From positions 186,001 through 250,000 of the forward strand of contig NZ_JAAMFJ010000001.1 in NCBI RefSeq assembly GCF_018437235.1: a stretch of DNA of 64,000 nt. The letters are read 5' to 3'. The notes below the pieces were generated by a model. The model was not told the origin of the DNA. It did no database searches and saw only the letters and a program-made list of their open reading frames with translations. A program made the position numbers and the translations under genes. Of the stretch, positions 53,868-62,769 are shown piece after piece. Positions within the stretch are counted from its first letter, which is position 1, and every line of letters begins with the position of its first letter. Origin of the DNA: Fructobacillus papyrifericola (GTDB lineage Bacteria; Bacillota; Bacilli; Lactobacillales; Lactobacillaceae).

Positions 53868-56300
53868 ATGGGATACGATCACCAAAATATTGAAAAGAAG
53901 TGGCAGCACTACTGGCAGGACAACAAGACTTTTAAAGCCGTCGAAGACGATTCGAAGGATAAGTACTACGTCTTGGACATGTTCCCTTACCCATCCGGGC
54001 AGGGCTTGCACGTCGGCCACCCAGAAGGATATACGGCAACGGACATTGTGTCACGCTACAAGCGTGCTCAGGGCAAGAACGTTTTGCACCCAATGGGTTG
54101 GGACGCCTTCGGGTTGCCAGCTGAGCAGTACGCTTTGAAGACGGGCCATGATCCAGCAACCTTTACCAACGAAAACATCCAGACCTTTAAGAATCAGATT
54201 CAATCGCTTGGTTTTTCTTACGATTGGGACCGTGAAATCAACACGACCGATCCGGAATACTACAAGTGGTCACAGTGGATCTTCGAACAGCTCTACAAGA
54301 AGGGCTTGGCCTACGAAGACGAAATGATGGTTAACTGGGCCCCTGACTTTCCAGGCGGTGGTTTGGTCGTCGCTAACGAAGAAGTCATCGACGGTAAGAC
54401 GGAACGTGGTGGTTACCCCGTTTACCGCAAGCCAATGAAGCAGTGGGTCTTGAAGATTACGGCCTATGCCGACCGCTTGATTGATGACCTGGACGACTTG
54501 GATTGGCCAGAAGCCATCAAGGAACAGCAACGTAACTGGATTGGTCGCTCGGTTGGTGCAACGATTCGTTTCGCCATCGAAAATGATCCCGAAGACCAAA
54601 TCGAGGTCTTCTCAACCCGTGCCGACACGCTCTTTGGTGCTTCCTACATCGTTTTGGCACCCGAACACGACTTGGTCGACAAGATTACGACGGCTGACCA
54701 GCGTGAAGTTGTAACGGCCTACCAGAAGCAAATCGCCTTGAAGTCTGATTTGGAACGCACGGACTTGAACAAGGATAAGTCCGGTGTCTTCACTGGTGCC
54801 TACGCCATTAACCCGGTTAACGGGGACAAGTTGCCAATCTGGATTGCCGACTACGTTTTGGCCTCATACGGAACCGGTATGGTCATGGGTGTGCCTGCCC
54901 ACGATCAGCGTGACTGGGACTTTGCCACGAAGTTTGACCTGCCAATCAAGCCAGTCATCGAAGGTGGCGATGTGACCAAGGAAGCCTACACGGGCGAGGG
55001 CGTTCACATCAACTCCGTCTTCTTGGACGGCATGAACAAGCAAGAAGCCATCGACAAGATGATCGCCTGGTTGGAAGAACACGATGCCGGCGCTAAGAAA
55101 GTCAACTACCGCCTCCGCGATTGGATCTTCTCCCGCCAACGTTACTGGGGTGAACCAATCCCAGTTATCCACTGGGAAGATGGCACGATGTCACTGGTGC
55201 CAGAAGAGGAATTGCCACTTCGTTTGCCACGCTTGACCAAGGATGAAATGAAGCCATCCGGTACTGGTGAATCCCCATTGGCCAACGCCAAGGAATGGCT
55301 GGAAGTGACCCGTGAAGACGGCGTGAAGGGCCGTCGTGAAACGAACACGATGCCGCAATGGGCCGGTTCTTCCTGGTACTTCTTGCGCTACATGGATCCA
55401 AAGAACCCGGATGCCTTGGCAAGTAAGAAGGCCTTGGACTACTGGCAAAACGTCGACCTCTACGTTGGTGGAGCCGAACACGCTGTTTTGCACTTGCTCT
55501 ACGCCCGTTTCTGGAACAAGGTCCTTTACGACCTTGGCCTGGTACCAAACAAGGAACCGTTCCACAAGTTGGTTAACCAGGGAATGATTCTTGGTGAAAA
55601 CCACGAAAAGATGTCCAAGTCCAAGGGTAACGTGGTGAACCCAGACGACATCGTCAATGAATACGGGGCCGACACGCTGCGTATTTACGAAATGTTCATG
55701 GGTCCATTGACGCAAAACAAGCCATGGTCTGAAGACGGAGTGACGGGTTCACGTCGTTGGTTGGACCGTGTTTGGCGCATGCTGATTAACGAAGACGGAA
55801 CGGTCACGGACAAGTTGACGGACGGTACGTCAAAGGAGCTGGAAAAGGTTTACAATGAAACGGTCAAGAAGGTGACCGATGACTTGGAAAACCTCCGTTT
55901 CAACACGGCCATTTCCCAGTTGATGGTCTTTGTCAACGAGGTCTACAAGCAAGACCAGCGTCCGGCTGCCTACATGGAAGGCTTCGTTCAATTGTTGGCA
56001 CCATTTGCCCCACACTTGGCCGAAGAACTCTGGTCTAAGTTGACCGGTTCAACGGAATCAATTGCCTACGTTGCCTGGCCAACCTACGATGAAAAGGCCT
56101 TGGTTGACGACCAGAAGGAAATTATCTTCCAGGTCAACGGAAAGGTTCGTTCCAAGCAGGTCATGGCTGCCGATGCTTCGAAGGAAGACATGGAAGCAGC
56201 CGCCCAGGCCGATGAAAAAGTCCAGAAGTATCTGGATGGCCTGGACATCAAGAAAATCATTGCCATTCCTGGCAAGTTCGTCAACATTGTTGCTAAGTAA
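53868..56300 (+). CDS. leuS: leucyl-tRNA synthetase
   Basis: An 810-residue class I synthetase, typical bacterial length. HIGH motif as HVGH in [20 protein letters not shown] motif in [12 protein letters not shown]; editing-domain residues in [18 protein letters not shown] and [16 protein letters not shown]. Anticodon-binding domain and C-terminal domain ([11 protein letters not shown]) are present. AAAAGGAG lies before the ATG. Controlled by the T-box upstream. Confidence 0.98.
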   Translation: MGYDHQNIEKKWQHYWQDNKTFKAVEDDSKDKYYVLDMFPYPSGQGLHVGHPEGYTATDIVSRYKRAQGKNVLHPMGWDAFGLPAEQYALKTGHDPATFTNENIQTFKNQIQSLGFSYDWDREINTTDPEYYKWSQWIFEQLYKKGLAYEDEMMVNWAPDFPGGGLVVANEEVIDGKTERGGYPVYRKPMKQWVLKITAYADRLIDDLDDLDWPEAIKEQQRNWIGRSVGATIRFAIENDPEDQIEVFSTRADTLFGASYIVLAPEHDLVDKITTADQREVVTAYQKQIALKSDLERTDLNKDKSGVFTGAYAINPVNGDKLPIWIADYVLASYGTGMVMGVPAHDQRDWDFATKFDLPIKPVIEGGDVTKEAYTGEGVHINSVFLDGMNKQEAIDKMIAWLEEHDAGAKKVNYRLRDWIFSRQRYWGEPIPVIHWEDGTMSLVPEEELPLRLPRLTKDEMKPSGTGESPLANAKEWLEVTREDGVKGRRETNTMPQWAGSSWYFLRYMDPKNPDALASKKALDYWQNVDLYVGGAEHAVLHLLYARFWNKVLYDLGLVPNKEPFHKLVNQGMILGENHEKMSKSKGNVVNPDDIVNEYGADTLRIYEMFMGPLTQNKPWSEDGVTGSRRWLDRVWRMLINEDGTVTDKLTDGTSKELEKVYNETVKKVTDDLENLRFNTAISQLMVFVNEVYKQDQRPAAYMEGFVQLLAPFAPHLAEELWSKLTGSTESIAYVAWPTYDEKALVDDQKEIIFQVNGKVRSKQVMAADASKEDMEAAAQADEKVQKYLDGLDIKKIIAIPGKFVNIVAK

Positions 56301-56379
56301 AAGACTTGGCCCTTGCTGACTTTAACCGGGTGGTCGAAAAAGACCGCTCGGGTACATAGTTAAAGGGGAGTACCAGCAC

Positions 56380-58740
56380 ATGACCCAAAAGGATCCACAA
56401 CAAGCACACGGACGGGTTAACCAGACCAAAGTCGATGGTCAATACTTGACGGCCGAAGAGCTTTTGGAAAAATTGGAAATCAACTTGCAGCCCAAAAAGG
56501 AGAACAAGTGGTTGTCCTTTAAAAGCCGGAAGCAAAAAGAGGCAGACGGCGAAGTCACGCGCCTGATTGCCCGGGCAAAGACGGCAAAGAGGGCCACCGA
56601 GGCAAGTGAAAGTGCGAATCCGTCACAAGCAAAGCAGGAACCAGAACACGCAACAACCCGGGCCTTTGATCAACAGAGCCAACGGGCCCACGCCTGGTTC
56701 GAGCGGTCGGAAGACAAAGAAGGGCAGGAACCAGAGCAGGCTGAAAGAAGGCCACAGCCAACTGCAGCCCAAAGCACTAACAGCCAGTCCACTAAGGAAT
56801 CTGCTCGACAAGAAACGAGGGATTTAAGCAACGGAGCGGCAGGAGAGGCAGCAGCCAGCAGCGAATCCTTAGCAGCCTGGCCAATGCCCCGCTTTGACCA
56901 AGCCGCAAACGAGGAGTCAGCTGTCGAGCAAGTCGAAGCAGAGGGACTTTCGGCCGAAGAACGAACGGGCCAGTCGGTAGCGCCTTCTAAGGGCAGTGGA
57001 GCTGCCAGCACAGACGAGGCTGTGGCCCAAGCGGCCACTTCCGCTTCACAACAGCAACCAAGCGATAATGAAACAACCGGGTCCGCTTCACAAAAGCACT
57101 CAAGTGACAACCAAGCCCTGGTTCGTGGCTCCTTCTGGCTGTCCTTAGGAAACATCGTCTCCCGTTTGCTGGGCGCCGCCTTTATCTTGCCATGGCTGGC
57201 CATGCTGGGTGCGGCAGCCAACCAGGCCAACGCGCTCTTTTCCCAGGGTTACAACATCTACGGAATCTTGCTGTCGGTGGCGACTTTTGGCTTTCCATCG
57301 GCGATATCAAAAGTCATGGCACAGCTAATTGCAAAAGAGGACGAGGACGGCCTCTGGTCTTTGACCAAGCAGTCCCTGCAAATCGGAACGCTGCTGGGTA
57401 TCGTCTTTGCTGCCTTGCTGTATGTAGCTGCTCCGCTGCTGTCCAACGGCAATGCCAATGTCGTACCCGTCCTACACTCACTGGCTCCGGCCGTGCTGGT
57501 CTTCCCGGCCATGTCGATGGTCCGCGGAATCTTCCAGGGCCACCAGCTGATGCACATTTCGGCATTGTCTGAAATCGTTGAGCAGGTCGGCCGCATCATT
57601 TACCTTTTGCTGGCCACCTGGGTGGTTTTGGGCCATGATTCAAGCAACTGGACCGGCGCCGTCGTGCAAGCGACTTTCGCCGCCTTCATCGGGGCCCTCT
57701 TTGCCATCGCCGTCTTGGCCTATGGCTGGGTCCGCTACCAGAAGCTCCTGCACCCAAGAAAGTCAGTCGAAAACGGTTCCTTGGTTTACCAGAAGAAAGT
57801 CAAGACCAAGGCCAACCTACTGTCCTTCTTGAAGCCGGACAAGGCGCAGTCTTTGGTCCTAGACATTTTGAAGGAGTCCTGGCCCTTTGTCATTATCGGG
57901 GCCTCGACCAATCTCTTCCTCTTTGTCGACCAGTATTCCTTCTTCCCACTGATGAAGGCTTTCTTTCACACGAATGCCGATAACCTGCAGGTGCAGTTCG
58001 CCCTCTTCTCGGCCAATCCGAACAAGCTGGTGATGATTGTCATCTCCTTTGCCACGTCGATTGCCGCAACGGCTCTGCCTATCCTGGCAGCTAAGAAGGC
58101 GGCTGGCGAGGGGGTTGCCTTGAAACAGCAGTTGTTGGCGACTTTGCAATTGACGGCACTGGTCTTGCTGCCATCAGCCTTGGGGATGTACGCCATTTCG
58201 GATGTTTTGTACAAGTTCTTCTACCCAATCGATAGCACGGCCCAGGCCGGTATTTATCTCTTGCAGTTCTCGGCCTTGCTGACAATTGTCATGGCGCTTT
58301 TCATGCTCCTGGCCTTCGTCTTACAAGCACTTTCAGAAGGCAAAGTCGTCATGCGGGCCTTCGGCTACGGCCTCTTAATCAAAGTCGTCAGCCAAGTCCC
58401 TTTGATTTTCCTCTTCCAGGGGATGGGGGCGCTGATTGCCACCGGGCTCGGCCTCGGCTGGTCGCTCTACGCCATGCTGGCCTTCTTAGCCAAGCATTAC
58501 GCCCTGTCATTTCGATCGATGCGGAAGACTTTGCTACTGGCTTATTTGGCTTCGGCTGCCATGGCGATTCTGGCCTACTTCACGGCCAAGTTCTCCGCTT
58601 CCTTCCTCCTGTCAGCCAATTCCAAGTTAGGGGCTGGTTTGGCCACCTTCCTGGCCGTCATGGTCGGGGCAGGGGCCTTAGTATACCTTTACAAGCGCTT
58701 TGGCTTGCTCCGCCAAGTCCTCAATCGAGGCAGAATTTAA
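56380..58740 (+). CDS. MurJ-like/PST family lipid flippase with long N-terminal extension
   Basis: A 786-residue protein. Residues from about 245 onwards form a 14-helix MOP-superfamily transporter: VRGSFWLSLGNIVSRLLGAAFILPW, then NALFSQGYNIYGILLSVATFGFPSAISK and FPAMSMVRGIFQGHQ. This is the YtgP/MurJ-like pattern of lipid II flippases. In front is an unusual cytoplasmic region of about 245 residues: a charged first part with a short motif (YLTAEELLEKLEINLQPKKE) and a Gln/Ser/Glu/Ala-rich low-complexity part. The exact substrate (lipid II or polysaccharide lipid) is inferred from family. AGGGGAG precedes the ATG. A terminator follows. Confidence 0.82.
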   Translation: MTQKDPQQAHGRVNQTKVDGQYLTAEELLEKLEINLQPKKENKWLSFKSRKQKEADGEVTRLIARAKTAKRATEASESANPSQAKQEPEHATTRAFDQQSQRAHAWFERSEDKEGQEPEQAERRPQPTAAQSTNSQSTKESARQETRDLSNGAAGEAAASSESLAAWPMPRFDQAANEESAVEQVEAEGLSAEERTGQSVAPSKGSGAASTDEAVAQAATSASQQQPSDNETTGSASQKHSSDNQALVRGSFWLSLGNIVSRLLGAAFILPWLAMLGAAANQANALFSQGYNIYGILLSVATFGFPSAISKVMAQLIAKEDEDGLWSLTKQSLQIGTLLGIVFAALLYVAAPLLSNGNANVVPVLHSLAPAVLVFPAMSMVRGIFQGHQLMHISALSEIVEQVGRIIYLLLATWVVLGHDSSNWTGAVVQATFAAFIGALFAIAVLAYGWVRYQKLLHPRKSVENGSLVYQKKVKTKANLLSFLKPDKAQSLVLDILKESWPFVIIGASTNLFLFVDQYSFFPLMKAFFHTNADNLQVQFALFSANPNKLVMIVISFATSIAATALPILAAKKAAGEGVALKQQLLATLQLTALVLLPSALGMYAISDVLYKFFYPIDSTAQAGIYLLQFSALLTIVMALFMLLAFVLQALSEGKVVMRAFGYGLLIKVVSQVPLIFLFQGMGALIATGLGLGWSLYAMLAFLAKHYALSFRSMRKTLLLAYLASAAMAILAYFTAKFSASFLLSANSKLGAGLATFLAVMVGAGALVYLYKRFGLLRQVLNRGRI

Positions 58741-58750
58741 AAAAGCATTT

Positions 58751-58786
58751 AAAGGACCTCCGGCGTACGTTGAAGGTCCTTTTCTT
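58751..58786 (+). terminator. terminator after the flippase gene
   Basis: AAAGGACCT (58751-58759) pairs with AGGTCCTTT (58774-58782) across a 14-nt loop, followed by Ts. Confidence 0.75.
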
Positions 58787-58881
58787 TGGTTAAAATTCTT
58801 CTGCCCGCCCCCTTATAGCCGCTTGCTTTCTGTGTTATGATTGGAATCGTGAACAAAACGCAGGTAAGGAGGTTGTGTAGC

Positions 58882-59871
58882 ATGAAAAAGCAGACTAAAA
58901 AGTGGCGGAAGGTTGCGCTGACCGTCATCTTTTTCTTTGTATCCGTGGCCTTGCAGGTTGCTGGACTGAATTACTTCTTGATTCCAAACAACATCTTTTC
59001 GGTTGGCCTGAACGGAATCTCCCAGCTGATGTCCCTGTCAGCACACCAATTCTTCGGCTTGAACATTCAAACCGGTGTTTTCTTCCTGCTCTTTAACATT
59101 CCAATTGGAATCGTTGGTTTCAAAATGGTCGGGGGCAAGTTTACCATCCTGTCCTTTGTGAACGCGGTGGTGGTTTCCCTTCTCTTGATTTTCCTGCCAA
59201 CCCAGCCCTTTACGACCCAGCCCTTGCTGGCCTCACTCTTTGGTGGCCTCTTGGTTGGTTCTTCGGTTGGTCTAGCCCTCCGTTATGGTTTTTCAACCGG
59301 TGGCTTTGACATCATTGCCCTGATTATTCAAAAGCGAACGGGCAAGTCCATTGGGGCCTTTTCAAACGTGGCTAACGGGATCATTGTCCTGATTGCGGGC
59401 TTCTTCATCGGTTGGCAAAACGCCATGTACACCCTGATTGGCATTTATGCGACCGGTCAGGTGATCGACACGCTCTACACGGGTTACCAGAAGGTAACGG
59501 CCTTGATTGTCACGTCAAAGGGCGAAGAGGTCATCGACGTCTTGCACCGGGACTTGATTCGGGGCATCACGATTCTGCCTTCATCCGGGGCCTATACCAA
59601 GCGTGAGTCGACGACTTTGATGATGGTCTTGTCCCGTTTCGAACTCTTTGAAATGCAAGAGGCCGTCCACTCGGTCGACCCCAAGGCCTTCATTAACCTG
59701 CTGTCCACGGTTTCGGTTTCCGGTGAATTCTGGGATGCCGACCGGCAACTCCAAATGAAAAAGTCGATGGGTCCAAAAGCCGTCACCATCGACGCCCAAC
59801 TGGAAGCCGAGCAGCAGCTGGAAGACCAGTTGGCTCAGCTCCAATTGGAGCAGGACAATTCTGATAAGTAA
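58882..59871 (+). CDS. YitT family membrane protein (DUF161/DUF2179)
   Basis: A 329-residue protein: about five to six membrane helices in residues 12-215 (VALTVIFFFVSVALQVAGLNYFLIPNNIFSVGLNGISQL; GLALRYGFSTGGFDIIALII) and a cytoplasmic DUF2179 domain (SKGEEVIDVLHRDLIRGITIL; YTKRESTTLMMVLSRFE). The function of YitT proteins is not settled. The start at 58882 follows AAGGAGG; the ATG at 58837 is rejected. A Gln/Glu-rich tail ends the protein. Confidence 0.9.
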   Translation: MKKQTKKWRKVALTVIFFFVSVALQVAGLNYFLIPNNIFSVGLNGISQLMSLSAHQFFGLNIQTGVFFLLFNIPIGIVGFKMVGGKFTILSFVNAVVVSLLLIFLPTQPFTTQPLLASLFGGLLVGSSVGLALRYGFSTGGFDIIALIIQKRTGKSIGAFSNVANGIIVLIAGFFIGWQNAMYTLIGIYATGQVIDTLYTGYQKVTALIVTSKGEEVIDVLHRDLIRGITILPSSGAYTKRESTTLMMVLSRFELFEMQEAVHSVDPKAFINLLSTVSVSGEFWDADRQLQMKKSMGPKAVTIDAQLEAEQQLEDQLAQLQLEQDNSDK

Positions 59872-59873
59872 AG

Positions 59874-59908
59874 AAAAAGGACCTTTTCAAACGAAAGGTC
59901 CTTTTTTA
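59874..59908. terminator. bidirectional terminator between YitT and GNAT genes
   Basis: A 13-bp stem (59874-59886 with 59894-59906) with flanking A and T runs, usable by both convergent genes. Confidence 0.88.
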
Positions 59909-60403
59909 TTGATTCAGTTCATAGCAGACAAAGCCGTTAGCAAGGCCTGTCTTTTCAAAGGCGGCCTTTTCGGCCACCCGCTGGCTGGCTTGGTTATTCG
60001 GGTCAATCTTTAGGATTAACTTCTGTAAGGCGAGTCGGTCAAAGGCATACTGCTTGATTTCCTCAACCGCCCGACTGACAATTCCCTGGTTTTGATGTTC
60101 AACGGATAGCCAGTAGCCGATTTCCGCCGATCGATTGTTTTCGTCAACAGCGTGCAGGTCAAGCATACCGGCCGGTTGCCCAGCAACAATCAAGGTGAAA
60201 ACGAGCGGTTGGCCATGGTAGAGCTTGGCCTTTTCCTGGTATAAAAAGTCCTTTTCGTCCTTTAAGGATAAATCATTTGCCCAGGGGAGAAAGGTGGCAA
60301 TGTTCTTCCGACTAGTGGCAATGGCCTGAAAGAGGGGAGCGGCGTACTTGACCTGGACTGGTTTGATTTGGACCAGACCGGCAGGCGACTGGAAGTTTTT
60401 CAT
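59906..60403 (-). CDS. GNAT acetyltransferase, RimJ/RimL-like
   Basis: A 165-residue GNAT enzyme transferring acetyl from acetyl-CoA to an amine. LVFTLIVAGQPAGMLDLHAVDENNRSAEIGYWLSVEHQNQGIVSRAVEEI holds the motif A region (QNQGIVSRA, the CoA loop), and KIDPNNQASQRVAEKAAFEKTG is motif B. This fits ribosomal-protein-Ser acetyltransferase (YdaF/RimL) relatives. The start at 60403 follows GAGG; longer in-frame starts lie in the AT-rich upstream DNA. Confidence 0.85.
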   Translation of the reverse strand: MKNFQSPAGLVQIKPVQVKYAAPLFQAIATSRKNIATFLPWANDLSLKDEKDFLYQEKAKLYHGQPLVFTLIVAGQPAGMLDLHAVDENNRSAEIGYWLSVEHQNQGIVSRAVEEIKQYAFDRLALQKLILKIDPNNQASQRVAEKAAFEKTGLANGFVCYELNQ

Positions 60404-60514
60404 TTTAAGGACCTCGAGTAATGGTTCAAAGAACAACTTGGTTAATAAAATATTAAAATAAAATGAGAGAAAATGCAAGGGCGGATACCAGTCGGAGAGC
60501 CCGGCCTTTTCCCC

Positions 60515-60543
60515 TTGAATTCCACGGCCCTTCTCTGTATAAT
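60515..60543 (+). promoter_or_regulatory. guaBA promoter
   Basis: TTGAAT (60515-60520), 17-nt spacer and TATAAT (60538-60543), just ahead of the riboswitch. Confidence 0.85.
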
Positions 60544-60568
60544 TAAGCTTAACAATTCAAGTAAAAAC

Positions 60569-60705
60569 GAACAGATATATCGCTGGAAAATGGCCAGCAG
60601 TCTCTACCGCGCCCCAAAAGTCGTGACTATCCGTGAGTGTTTTTGGAAAAGACTTTTTTCAATGGCATTCTGCGGATCTGGTATGAGACTGCGGGATGCC
60701 TTTTT
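60569..60705 (+). promoter_or_regulatory. guanine-type purine riboswitch with terminator
   Basis: The aptamer (about 60569-60636) shows P2 (GCTGG 60582-60586 with CCAGC 60594-60598), the conserved TCTCTACC joint and the J3/1 sequence GACTAT at 60625-60630. The base that sets ligand choice (position 74 in the classical numbering) is C at 60627, as in guanine switches; adenine switches have T. A terminator pairs 60664-60673 with 60691-60700 and is followed by five Ts. Guanine binding should stop transcription of guaB and guaA. Confidence 0.92.
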
Positions 60706-60736
60706 CTATGCAGTATCGATTGAGTGAAGGAGAATC

Positions 60737-62767
60737 ATGGCAGCGTTTCAGATGATAAATAAGTTTGTGCCGATGGGCCTGACTTTTGATGATATGGCAA
60801 TGACTGGTGAAAAGGGACAGGCCGTCGATGCCAGTGCTGTCTCCTTGAAGACGGCCTTGACGCCCAGCTTGCAGCTAAACATTCCATTGCTTTCAGCAGC
60901 CATGGACACGGTGACGGAAGCACCCTTTGCCATTGCTCTTGCACAGTTCGGTGGCCTTGGTGTCATCCACAAGAACATGACGATTGCGGCCCAGGCCAAA
61001 GAAGTGGCCAAAGTCAAGCAAGCCTCCGTTGATTTGAAAAAGACGCCGATGGCGGCTGTTGATGCGAAGGGACAACTTCTCGTTGCCGGTGCCGTTGGGG
61101 TAACCAATGACACGGTTGACCGGGCCAAGGCCATGGTCGAAGCCGGTGTTGATGCCATCATTTTGGATTCGGCTCACGGGCATTCAGAAGGGGTCTTGCG
61201 CAAGGTTTCGGAAGTGCGCGCTGCCTTCCCAGAATTAAACATTATTGCTGGAAACATCGCTACAGAATCCGGTGCAGCGGCCCTCTACGATGCCGGTGCC
61301 GACGTGGTCAAGATCGGAATCGGACCCGGTTCCATCTGTACGACCCGTGTCGTGGCTGGAATCGGTGTGCCACAGCTTTCGGCCATTCGTGATGCCGCCA
61401 AGGAAGCCAAGCGCCGTGGCAAGGCCATCATCGCCGATGGTGGGGCCAAGACGGCTAACGATATCTTGAAGGCAATTGCCATGGGCGGAAACGCCGTTAT
61501 GCTCGGTTCCATGTTCTCCGGAACAAAGGAAACGCCTGGTGAAGTCTTCGAGGAAAACGGTCAGCAATTCAAGTTCTACCGTGGCATGGGGTCCATCGCT
61601 GCCATGGAAAACGGTTCAAAGGACCGTTACTTCCAGGGTGAGGTGAACGAAGCCAAGAAGATGGTACCCGAAGGGATTGAAGCCCGGGTTGCCTACAAGG
61701 GTGAACTGAAGGATGTCTTGTTGCCAATTTTGGACCACCTGAAAAACGGTTTGGCCAAGATGGGGGCCAAGACAATTCAAGAAGCGATTACCCATGATTC
61801 TTCAATTGAGAAGACGACCAAGACCTACGATTACCAGGCTGGCTTGATGGCAAACGCTGCTGACTTGGCCGACCATGGTCTGGGTTATGATGAAACACTC
61901 TTGGTACCAGCAGCTTCCAACGTCTTGCCGCACAAGGTTGCACTTGAAACGAAGATTGCGCAGTTAACACTGTCTAATCCCTTGTTGGCCAGTGACCTGA
62001 CTGATGGCAAGGCCGAAGAAGTCGCCACGGCCATGAGCCAGTCCGGTGGCTTGGGCATCGTGCCCGCCATGGAATTGGTTGAAGACCAAGTCGAGGTCAT
62101 TAAGGCCATCCGGGCCACCGACGGTGTTAAGCTCTTGGCTGCCGAAGTCTGGCTAACGGCTGACCACAACGAACGGGTCGAGACTTTGGCAAATGAAGCC
62201 ATTGACGCTGTCGTACTTTACATGCCTGCCGCCTTTGACCAAAGTACTCTGGCTGATGTGAAGGCAACCAAGGCCCTGATCGGGGATAAGGCCCTGATCA
62301 TTGGAACGGTGGAAGATCCTGCCGTTGCTAAGGAATTGGCCAAAGCCGGTGCCGACGCCGTCATTGCCGGTCGGGCCATTGATTCCAAGAAGGCCGACGA
62401 CGCCCACTACCGATTCTTGACGACGGTCATGACTTTGGCCGAAGCCTTGGCGGATAGTCAGACGGCCGTAATTGCGCAAGGTGGAATCCACTATTCCGGT
62501 GACGTGGTCAAGGCGATTGCCGGTGGGGCCGATGCCGTCATGGTTTCTGACTACTTGGTCAACGAAGCCGTGCCAGCCGACGCCATCTTCCAAATCGATG
62601 GTGGCCTGCGCGCTGGAATGGGTTACACGGGTTCACACGATGTGGCTCAGTTGAAGCAGGAGGCCCAATTCGTTCAAATCACGGATAACGGTTTGAAAGA
62701 ATCCCACCCACACGATGTGGAGATTACGAAAAAAGCACCGAACTACGTTGAACAGGAAAGAGATTAA
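60737..62767 (+). CDS. guaB: IMP dehydrogenase fused to a degenerate second IMPDH-like half
   Basis: Makes XMP from IMP, the committed step to GMP. At 676 residues it is far from the usual 380 (no CBS) or 490. Residues 1-360 are a full catalytic barrel without CBS domains: [15 protein letters not shown], catalytic loop [11 protein letters not shown] with C201, [26 protein letters not shown] and the flap SKDRYF with the Arg-Tyr pair. [16 protein letters not shown] runs directly to [13 protein letters not shown], where CBS domains normally sit. Residues about 381-676 repeat the fold: [32 protein letters not shown], then GGADAVMVS and RAGMGYTGS. The Cys loop is absent. The end [16 protein letters not shown] is classic IMPDH C-terminus, which the first half lacks. 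Behind a guanine riboswitch, upstream of guaA. Confidence 0.93.
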   Translation: MAAFQMINKFVPMGLTFDDMAMTGEKGQAVDASAVSLKTALTPSLQLNIPLLSAAMDTVTEAPFAIALAQFGGLGVIHKNMTIAAQAKEVAKVKQASVDLKKTPMAAVDAKGQLLVAGAVGVTNDTVDRAKAMVEAGVDAIILDSAHGHSEGVLRKVSEVRAAFPELNIIAGNIATESGAAALYDAGADVVKIGIGPGSICTTRVVAGIGVPQLSAIRDAAKEAKRRGKAIIADGGAKTANDILKAIAMGGNAVMLGSMFSGTKETPGEVFEENGQQFKFYRGMGSIAAMENGSKDRYFQGEVNEAKKMVPEGIEARVAYKGELKDVLLPILDHLKNGLAKMGAKTIQEAITHDSSIEKTTKTYDYQAGLMANAADLADHGLGYDETLLVPAASNVLPHKVALETKIAQLTLSNPLLASDLTDGKAEEVATAMSQSGGLGIVPAMELVEDQVEVIKAIRATDGVKLLAAEVWLTADHNERVETLANEAIDAVVLYMPAAFDQSTLADVKATKALIGDKALIIGTVEDPAVAKELAKAGADAVIAGRAIDSKKADDAHYRFLTTVMTLAEALADSQTAVIAQGGIHYSGDVVKAIAGGADAVMVSDYLVNEAVPADAIFQIDGGLRAGMGYTGSHDVAQLKQEAQFVQITDNGLKESHPHDVEITKKAPNYVEQERD

Positions 62768-62769
62768 AG

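Noticed and set aside
60569-60636. Adenine riboswitch
   Set aside because: The ligand-setting base is C at 60627, not T, and the downstream genes make GMP.
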